A DNA stretch of 64,000 nt from Triglochin maritima. Taxonomy: Eukaryota > Streptophyta > Magnoliopsida > Alismatales > Juncaginaceae. Under the pieces are notes generated by a model that was not told the origin of the DNA, searched no databases, and saw only the letters and a list, made by a program, of their open reading frames with translations. The stretch is taken from positions 13,412,001 through 13,476,000 of the forward strand of contig OY821777.1 in assembly GCA_963682175.1 (NCBI GenBank), in the 5' to 3' direction. Within the stretch, counting starts at the first letter, position 1, and each line of letters opens with the position of its first letter. This document shows positions 57,790 to 64,000 of this stretch, one piece after another. The position numbers were made by a program, and so were the translations under genes.

Positions 57790-58554
57790 ATGGGTGAGAA
57801 CGTAGTGGACCCGCCTGTTGCACAACCTATAACTCTGAGGGATCGATGCTATCCAGCGATGGCTGCTCAGCCATCGTGCATCGTTATGCCCACCATACCG
57901 GGTCACGAGTTCGAACTTAAGGCACAATACATGAGTATGTTGCCTAAGTTCACCTCTAGGGAAGACCCATATCTCTTCCTTAGAGAATTTGAGGAAATCT
58001 GCTCTCTTATGCAATACCAGCATATCCCTGAGGAGGCAGTGCGTCTGAAATTCGTGCCTCTAGCACTGAAGGACGACGCTAAGAAATGGCTATATAGTCT
58101 AGCCGAAAGATCCATTAGAAGTTGGGCTGAGTTTGTTCAAGTTTTCCTAAAAAAATATTTCCCCAACCATAAGACTATGAGGATTAGGAATGAAATTGGT
58201 GCATTCGTTCAGTCTGAGAGCGAGCCGTTCTATTCCTATCTAGAAAGATTCAAAAGTGTTCTGACCCAATGCCCTCATCATGGAATTCCGAGATGGCAAT
58301 TATGTCAAATTATTTATGAGGGATTGACACCCACATCTAGGGTTATGGTAGAATCCGTAAGCCAAGGGAACTTTATGTCAAAAAATGAAAATGATGCCTG
58401 GACTTTCCTTGAGGATTTAGCTGAAAACAGTATGCAATGGGACAATGCTAGAACACCGCTTAACCCGAGTATTGGATCTAGAATAGCAAGTCAACCCAAA
58501 CCAAGTGTCTTAGCTGTAGATGTCATCATAGCGGCTGAAGCAAAACTAGCTACC
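57790..58554 (+). pseudogene. Gag of Athila-like element A, truncated by element B
   Basis: From ATG 57790 (the same frame is open back to about 57652). It contains PSCIVMPTIPGHEFELK, then MLPKFTSREDPYLFLREFEE, KDDAKKWLYSL, FLKKYFPNHKTMRIRNEI, ESEPFYSYLERFK, CPHHGIPRWQLCQIIYEGL: the retrotransposon gag domain that packages the RNA. Element B's gag matches throughout (for example KDNAKKWMYSL and CPHHGLELWQLCQIVYEG). The frame is free of damage up to the break at AKLAT, so the interruption is the only visible lesion. Confidence 0.88.
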
Positions 58555-60128
58555 TGATTGACATCATTTCATGCTTATATTTGTACCTTATATCTATTAT
58601 CTTACACCTAAGCAATGCTATGTGACGAGTTTTATGTTTAGTTTTCAGAAATAAGTAGGTTTGAAGAGAAGAGCCATGAAAGGACCCAAAAGCAGGAAAA
58701 AAGGACCTAATTGTGAGACCTGGGGACCAAGATGCAAGGGGGAAGGACCTGATCGTAAGACAGAAGGACCTAAGAGCAAAACAGGAAACTCCACACCATC
58801 ATGAGGAGTATTTTGTCAATTCGATTCGGGTCGGAGCTCCAATAAACCAACCAGATGCATCTAAGACCAAGAAACACTTCAAGAAAAGCCCACAAAGAAA
58901 ACCAGACGGATCTAAACTTTATAGACCGCCAATTGGCGGTCTGGAACCGCTAATTGGCGGTCCATTTAGCCCAGAATCCATCTAGTTTTCTGTAGCACGT
59001 GTATTAGTGTATTCTTAGTGTATTTGTGGTATTGGTTTAGTCCCACATCGGGGGATTGTCCCGGATTAGCTTTTTCCATGCTTATAAATAGAACTCTTCA
59101 CCTCCCATTGTATCCATCTCCCTCTTGGTGGCCATCTTCCCTACTAAGAGTGAAGCCTTGAAGCAAAACTCTAGTGGAGGAAGAGCTACTTGTAATTTAG
59201 TGAGTTAATAATATAAGTTTTCTTTTAATGATGTTGTTTCTCTCTTAGTTTAATTTCCTTTCCTTTGCATGCTTGTTTGTTTGTTTAGCTTTATGCTTCT
59301 TTAATATTTCTTGCTTAAGTAGTATAAATTTCAATTCAGTATTATGCTTTCCTTTGCTAAATTAGTTAGTGTAATGAGTAGTGAGTAGTTCCATCCCCAT
59401 TTGGGGGGTGGAGAAATATGTGATATAATAATGTAGTGTATTAAGTGTGTGTTATTTTTATCCCTTGAGCTTTATATGATTTCCATAACCATCTAATGGG
59501 TCTCCACTCTTATCTTTGATATGCTAATGCTCTTGAATGAAGCTTAGCTTATGCTTTGATTAGTGGACCTATTTTATGGGGAATGATAAAGTTAGGATAT
59601 GGATGAAGTTAATATTGGAAACACAATGTGTAGTGTATGTACTCTTGTTGCCTTTTCCTTAGCTAATGTCTTGTATGTTTTAATGATGTAGTCATCTTAA
59701 TTCATGTAGAGGCATAGTAGGGTCTAGTCTTTATACTTGAGTTCATGTAGCTTCATTCCAATCATTGTCTTGTATGTTTTAATGATGTAGTCTTATCTTA
59801 ATTCATGTAGAGGCAAGATTGGATGTAGTTTTATGATTTCATGCACTACATGTTGTGAGGAGCTTAATTGAACACACACACACACATCTTTATGTTCACA
59901 TCAGTTCTCTACCCCCTTTGGGGTTTAGTTTTATTGCTTATCTTCATTTCCTTTGCATTTCATTTCAGCTTTGTAGTTTAGATTAGTGTAATACATCTTT
60001 CTCCCTTCTTTTTACCTCTCGCCTTCGAATAAACCAAGTGTCGACACACCTCCCAGTGGACGACCCGTATTTGCCACCGCTTCAACGCGGCCGTGCACTT
60101 GCGGTTAAATATAAAACGAGATCAATCA
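58555..60128 (+). repeat. 5' LTR of Athila-like element B
   Basis: Starts TGATTGACATC (58555; a start at 58559 is also possible) and ends GATCAATCA. TATAAATA is at 59083-59090. U3 has AAGGACCTAA-type repeats (58680-58780) and twin palindromes. Downstream there is a direct repeat of about 50 bp (59667-59714 and 59765-59815, GTCTTGTATGTTTTAATGAT). Confidence 0.8.
58924..58961. repeat. Twin palindromes in U3 of element B
   Basis: GACCGCCAATTGGCGGTC (58924-58941, a perfect 18-nt palindrome) and ACCGCTAATTGGCGGT (58946-58961). Confidence 0.9.
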
Positions 60129-60134
60129 AGTTTT

Positions 60135-60152
60135 TGGCGCCGTTGCCGGGGA
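60135..60152 (+). other. Primer-binding site of element B
   Basis: TGGCGCCGTTGCCGGGGA, identical to that of element A. Confidence 0.8.
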
Positions 60153-60288
60153 GGTGCTCTGTCCAGACCTTGGTTTGGACGATTCGAGGGGTTTTTAATT
60201 TTTTATTTTTAGTTTTTCATAGTTTCAGGGAACTACTGGATCAAGGGGAGGCTGCTGGACAAATTTGAGGAACAGAAGACCTAAAAGG

Positions 60289-60326
60289 ACCGCCAATCAG
60301 CGGTTGGAGACCGCCAATTGGCGGCC
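60289..60326. repeat. Twin palindromes in the leader of element B
   Basis: ACCGCCAATCAGCGGT (60289-60304) and GACCGCCAATTGGCGGCC (60309-60326), close to the U3 pair of the same element. Confidence 0.9.
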
Positions 60327-61211
60327 TGGTGAGGGCTTCCTACTTTCAATTTTTTTCTGGTAGTTAGTTTTGTAATTGGTGTTATCTGGGAGCCCTATTT
60401 TGCATGATTTGACTTCTGGTTTTCTCCCAGATCATTAATCACTCCCCCATTAATCAACTTGGCCCTAAAATCTAAAGCAAAAGACTAGACGTTCTTATTT
60501 GTTTAGGTCACGCATCATGTATTGACTTAGGCATATAGTTGTCTTTTCTTTTAGCTTTATTTTCAGTTGTTGAGTGCTGGCGTGAGGTACGCATTTCCTA
60601 CACTCATTCATGCATCTCGTATGCCCATGCATTAGTTAGTAGGAATTGCATCAGGACAAGAGTGAGAGAGCGTTTGATTGGAGCGTTGATTGCTAGATCT
60701 AGGATCAAATCGCTACTAAGGAGGGGCTGTCCCATAAAAGATAAGGTGGGGGATTTCATCACCCTTTCCTTGGCCCCAAAAATCACTCTTAATAAAGCCT
60801 TAACTAAAAGCAAGTAGACATTGGCCCTAAGGAATTCGGACGCACTAGGAGAGTAATCTAGTCGAGACCGTCATGACCTGATCGGCGTTGCCTACCTTGT
60901 CGATAGTAGGAGGTACTGGATCTCCGGATCTGGTATCACTTGCTGGGCATTGTGGTCCTCGTTGTAGGGAGGTGAGACGTGTCGAGGCTAGTGACCTCGA
61001 AGTTAGGCGTCGTCTAGCTTAAGGACCCATTGCCTTACTTTGTTTGAGCCGTGCTTGCTAGTTAGGCTTCTTCCTGATCCCACTACCCTCGCTAGCTCTA
61101 GGGATTCTTCCCTCCTCATCTGAGTCCTCTCCTCATCTATTCTCTACGTATAGTCTCCTCCTCTAGTACACCTTCTGTTGTGTGTAGGTTTAGAGTCGAG
61201 TCGAGCTTTTT

Positions 61212-64000
61212 ATGCGAGGTTGGGCTCGTTCTGGTGAGAGCGCTCGACTCGAGAGAGTGCTTATTTCTGAGATGGAAGATCTTGGTGATCGACCATCTCC
61301 GCCTCGTGCTCCTTTGGAGCAAGAAGGCGAGTCGTCTCGTGGTGGCGAGGGAGACCGGGTTCCATACATGGACTACCTCGGTCCGTTCCCACCACCACGT
61401 AGACCTCCTTCTCCTCCTCCTCTGACTCGAGAGGAAGGGAGATTCGGTCAGGATCGAGTTCTAGGTGCACCACCACCTTTAGCTCGACAGGATAGGCCGA
61501 TGACGTTGTGGGAGCGGACCCATCCTGTTCGGGCCGCGCAACCTTCTTGCATAGTTGTTCCCCCTGCTCGCGGGAACAGCTATGAGCTAAAACCTCAGTA
61601 TGTGAGCATGCTTCCGACCTTCACTGCCAATAAGGAGGATCCGTATATCTTTATACGCGAATTCGAGGAAGTGTGCTCCATGTTCAAGCTTCAACAGCTT
61701 GACGAGGATTCTGTCCGGTTGAGGATGATTTCTTTCGCATTGAAGGATAATGCGAAGAAATGGATGTATAGCCTCCCGGCGAGCTCGATTCGGTCATGGG
61801 ATGACTTTGTGACCGTCTTTCTGAAGAGATTTTTCCCTCAAAGGAAAACTCAACAGATACGGCACCAGATACATCAGATGTATCAAACCGAGACCGAATC
61901 GTTTCATGGTTTCTTTGAGAGGTTCAAGGACCTTCTCCAGCAATGCCCTCATCATGGACTTGAGCTATGGCAGCTGTGCCAGATTGTTTATGAGGGCATC
62001 AACTACAACACCCGCACATTGTTGGAGTCAATGTGTCAGGGTGACTTCCAAATGAAACCCATCGAGGAGGCATGGGACACTTTTGAGTCCATGGCTGAGC
62101 GTACCTTCGAGTGGGACACCATGAGAGAGCCACCAGCCGCCAGGTCTTCTGGTCGAGCTGGATCTTATCAAGTTGAGTCAACTATCGCGTCTGAGGCGAA
62201 AGTGGCTGCTCTCATGCGTAGGATTGAGTGTTTGGAGATGGACCGAGCTCCTGTAGCTCAGGTCGCTACTCCCGAGTGTAGTAGGTGTGGACTGTCGGGA
62301 CATGATGACTTGGAATGCGCTTACGCTCCAAGGGATACTGAGCATGCAAATGCGATGTATCAACAAAGGCCCCGAAACGACCCGTACAGTCACTCTTACA
62401 ACCCGGGATGGCGTAACCATCCTAACTTCTCTTGGGGGCCTAGTGGGGGTAACGGTCAGAGCTCGCACGCTCAACCTCAACCTCCACCTTATCAACCTCC
62501 ACGCCCATCGGCGACCTACCAACCTCCACATCAAAGGTCTCAGAACCACAATTACCAACCTCCTCAGACCTCTTCGTCGGGTTATTCTAACCAAACTCCA
62601 CAACCCCAACGGGTTGACCCTAAGGACTCCACTCTTGAGCAAACCCTTTACGCGTTCATTCAGAGCACGCAAGCCATGTTTTCGGCCAACAACAATACGG
62701 TCAAAGCATTGGAAATGCAAGTGAGCCAGTTGGCTAATCAGCTCCATGAACGCGAGAAGGGTCAATTACCGAGTCAACCCGAGGTAAATCCCCGGGGTAC
62801 CCATTCGCAAGGAAGGACACCTTTACCTCATGCTGCCTCTGAACCGACCCATCATATTAATGTGATTCATACTTTGAGGTCTGGTAAGGAGGTGGACAAC
62901 CACATTGGGGTGCCTTCCTTGTCATCACCATCTTTGAGGGAGCCGGATCCTGAGGCTCCCTCCACAAATACTTCCAGGAAGGAGCCAGATCCTGAGGTTC
63001 TTTCTACATTTCCTTCGACAAAGGGGCCGAACCTTGAGGTCCCCTTGTCTCCTCTTGTGTCGAAGGAACCAGATTCTGAGGTCCCCACTCATGTTTCTTT
63101 GGACCTGAATTCTGGGGTGCCTTCGCATTCTTATGCCCCAAAGGCGCCATTCCCTGAGCGCCTTAAAAAGAAAACCTCTGATCAGCATGACAAGATGCTT
63201 GAGATGTTTCGGCAGGTTAAGGTGAATATCCCTCTTTTGGAGGTGATTCAGCAAATGCCACCTTATGCCAAGGTTCTCAAGGACTTATGCACTAAGAAGA
63301 GAAAAACTCATGTTCCCAAGAAAGCTTTTCTTGCGGCTAACGTGAGTTCCTTGTTGGCACAACCCATGCAAGTCAAGTACAAGGACCCTGGCTGTCCTAC
63401 TATCTCTTGTGTGATTGGTGATGTGCCCATACACCGAGCCTTGCTGGACCTTGGTGCATCTGTTAATCTTCTGCCATATTCTGTCTACGTCCACCTCGGT
63501 CTTGGAGACCTCAAACAAACAAAGACCACTCTTCAATTGGCTGATAGGTCTATGAAGAAACCGAGGGGTGTGGTGGAAGATGTGCTGATCAAAGTGGGAG
63601 AGTTCATTTATCCAGTCGACTTCTTTGTCTTGGATACTGAACCTGTGCCAAACCCACTTGGACAAATTCCTGTCATTCTGGGGCGACCATTTCTTGCGAC
63701 TTCCAATGCCTTGATCAATTGTCGCAATGGTCTGATGCGCTTGACTTATGGTAGTCAATGCGCTGATTTCAACATCTTCACCATTGGCAAGAAGCCAGAT
63801 GCCTTCAATGACCCTGTTGGGGTTACCCTTATCCAGGGCATGGATGAGAGTGAAGTTGAGGGCACCTTCAAGTACTTCAGAGAATTGTTCGATGAAGATC
63901 CTGAAGGTGGTGAAGATGTTTCACCTGGGCTGGCACAAGAAGGTGCCTTATGTTTTGATCATGTGGACTCAGAGCCGCATCTTTATGATCTTGTGGCCTC
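61212..64000 (+). CDS. Gag-protease frame of Athila-like element B, open at the window end
   Basis: ATG 61212 is the first Met after a stop at 61191, and the frame stays open for 929 codons to the window edge. Order: basic/acidic N-terminus; gag domain (~135-300) with MLPTFTANKEDPYIFIREFE, KDNAKKWMYSL, FFPQRKTQQIRHQ, CPHHGLELWQLCQ; zinc knuckle CSRCGLSGHDDLEC (C356, C359, H364, C369); a Pro/Gln-rich stretch; a repetitive spacer with four KEPDPEV-like units (~575-640); then an aspartic protease with LLDLGASVNLLP (~745), VLDTE and ILGRPFL. DLGA replaces the more usual D-S/T-G, as is common in Athila-type elements. RT and integrase would follow outside. It packages and processes the retrotransposon particle. 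Confidence 0.9.
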   Translation, partial: MRGWARSGESARLERVLISEMEDLGDRPSPPRAPLEQEGESSRGGEGDRVPYMDYLGPFPPPRRPPSPPPLTREEGRFGQDRVLGAPPPLARQDRPMTLWERTHPVRAAQPSCIVVPPARGNSYELKPQYVSMLPTFTANKEDPYIFIREFEEVCSMFKLQQLDEDSVRLRMISFALKDNAKKWMYSLPASSIRSWDDFVTVFLKRFFPQRKTQQIRHQIHQMYQTETESFHGFFERFKDLLQQCPHHGLELWQLCQIVYEGINYNTRTLLESMCQGDFQMKPIEEAWDTFESMAERTFEWDTMREPPAARSSGRAGSYQVESTIASEAKVAALMRRIECLEMDRAPVAQVATPECSRCGLSGHDDLECAYAPRDTEHANAMYQQRPRNDPYSHSYNPGWRNHPNFSWGPSGGNGQSSHAQPQPPPYQPPRPSATYQPPHQRSQNHNYQPPQTSSSGYSNQTPQPQRVDPKDSTLEQTLYAFIQSTQAMFSANNNTVKALEMQVSQLANQLHEREKGQLPSQPEVNPRGTHSQGRTPLPHAASEPTHHINVIHTLRSGKEVDNHIGVPSLSSPSLREPDPEAPSTNTSRKEPDPEVLSTFPSTKGPNLEVPLSPLVSKEPDSEVPTHVSLDLNSGVPSHSYAPKAPFPERLKKKTSDQHDKMLEMFRQVKVNIPLLEVIQQMPPYAKVLKDLCTKKRKTHVPKKAFLAANVSSLLAQPMQVKYKDPGCPTISCVIGDVPIHRALLDLGASVNLLPYSVYVHLGLGDLKQTKTTLQLADRSMKKPRGVVEDVLIKVGEFIYPVDFFVLDTEPVPNPLGQIPVILGRPFLATSNALINCRNGLMRLTYGSQCADFNIFTIGKKPDAFNDPVGVTLIQGMDESEVEGTFKYFRELFDEDPEGGEDVSPGLAQEGALCFDHVDSEPHLYDLVA

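Larger units (their letters stand above)
55085..58554 (+). mobile_element. Athila-like Ty3/gypsy element A, interrupted in gag
   Basis: It lies inside the RT of the copia element. A 5' LTR of about 1.2 kb, a GGCGCCGTTGCCGGGG primer-binding site, a ~1.4-kb leader and gag are visible. Gag breaks off at AKLAT, where element B begins, at a point equal to residues SEAKVAAL of B's own gag. The rest of A must lie beyond the window. Confidence 0.85.
58555..64000 (+). mobile_element. Athila-like Ty3/gypsy element B, runs off the window
   Basis: It is inserted in gag of element A. It has a 1.57-kb 5' LTR, a primer-binding site, a ~1.06-kb leader and one long gag-protease frame that is still open at the window end. 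No lesion is seen, so it may be young and intact. Confidence 0.88.

Overview
The window reads as a repeat-rich stretch of a flowering-plant nuclear genome, most likely a eudicot. Its single-copy genes belong to plant families: a SIAMESE-related CDK inhibitor, an R2R3-MYB factor, a heavy-metal-associated isoprenylated protein (HIPP), and a nuclear gene with a mitochondrial-type presequence. They are split by GT-AG introns and sit far apart in AT-rich DNA filled with plant LTR retrotransposons (chromovirus, copia, Athila-like), MULE, PIF/Harbinger and hAT elements. I saw no bacterial features, no rRNA or tRNA genes and no CRISPR.

Layout. 1-4141 is the 3' part of a decayed Ty3/gypsy chromovirus with its 3' LTR. 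An intronless SMR gene follows (4486-4773). 4.8-14.9 kb is mostly non-coding, with three Tourist/Harbinger-type MITEs, a TRIM retrotransposon, a long hairpin and one unassigned TIR element. 14993-21236 is a complete-looking 6.2-kb Mutator-like element (MULE). It has 64-bp TIRs, an 8-bp target duplication and two convergent, intron-containing genes: a plant-mobile-domain (PMD) protein and a MULE transposase joined by splicing to an OTU-type cysteine protease. Next come a MITE that seems to have captured exon-like sequence (21791-22471), an LTR relic (about 24.4-25.5 kb) and another Tourist-like MITE. The MYB gene lies at 28305-29566. A dead PIF/Harbinger element (31726 to about 35109) carries, nested inside it, a 1.26-kb deletion derivative of the same MULE family (33688-34948). 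The HIPP gene is at 36465-37906. A degenerate copia (39543-44811) has lost its integrase and has a hAT MITE in its 3' LTR. The mitochondrial-type gene (minus strand, 46371-49528) has a hAT MITE in its only intron. From 51332 to the end there is a three-level nest: a copia interrupted by Athila-like element A, itself interrupted by Athila-like element B, which runs off the window with an intact gag-protease frame.

The most notable system is the MULE family. Both genes start just inside the TIRs with tiny first exons (53 and 30 nt). Both first introns hold GC-rich arrays built on GGCGTCT/AGACGCC palindromes. The small derivative at 33.7-34.9 kb keeps exactly these parts (TIRs, both first exons at identical lengths with GT donors, both arrays) and has lost both gene bodies. 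This marks the terminal promoter, exon and array blocks as the parts likely needed in cis. A second unusual pattern is paired palindromes found both in U3 and in the leader of each Athila-like element, alike within an element and different between elements.

Exon structures, domain calls and element boundaries come from reading the sequence only. No database search, alignment program or expression data was available.
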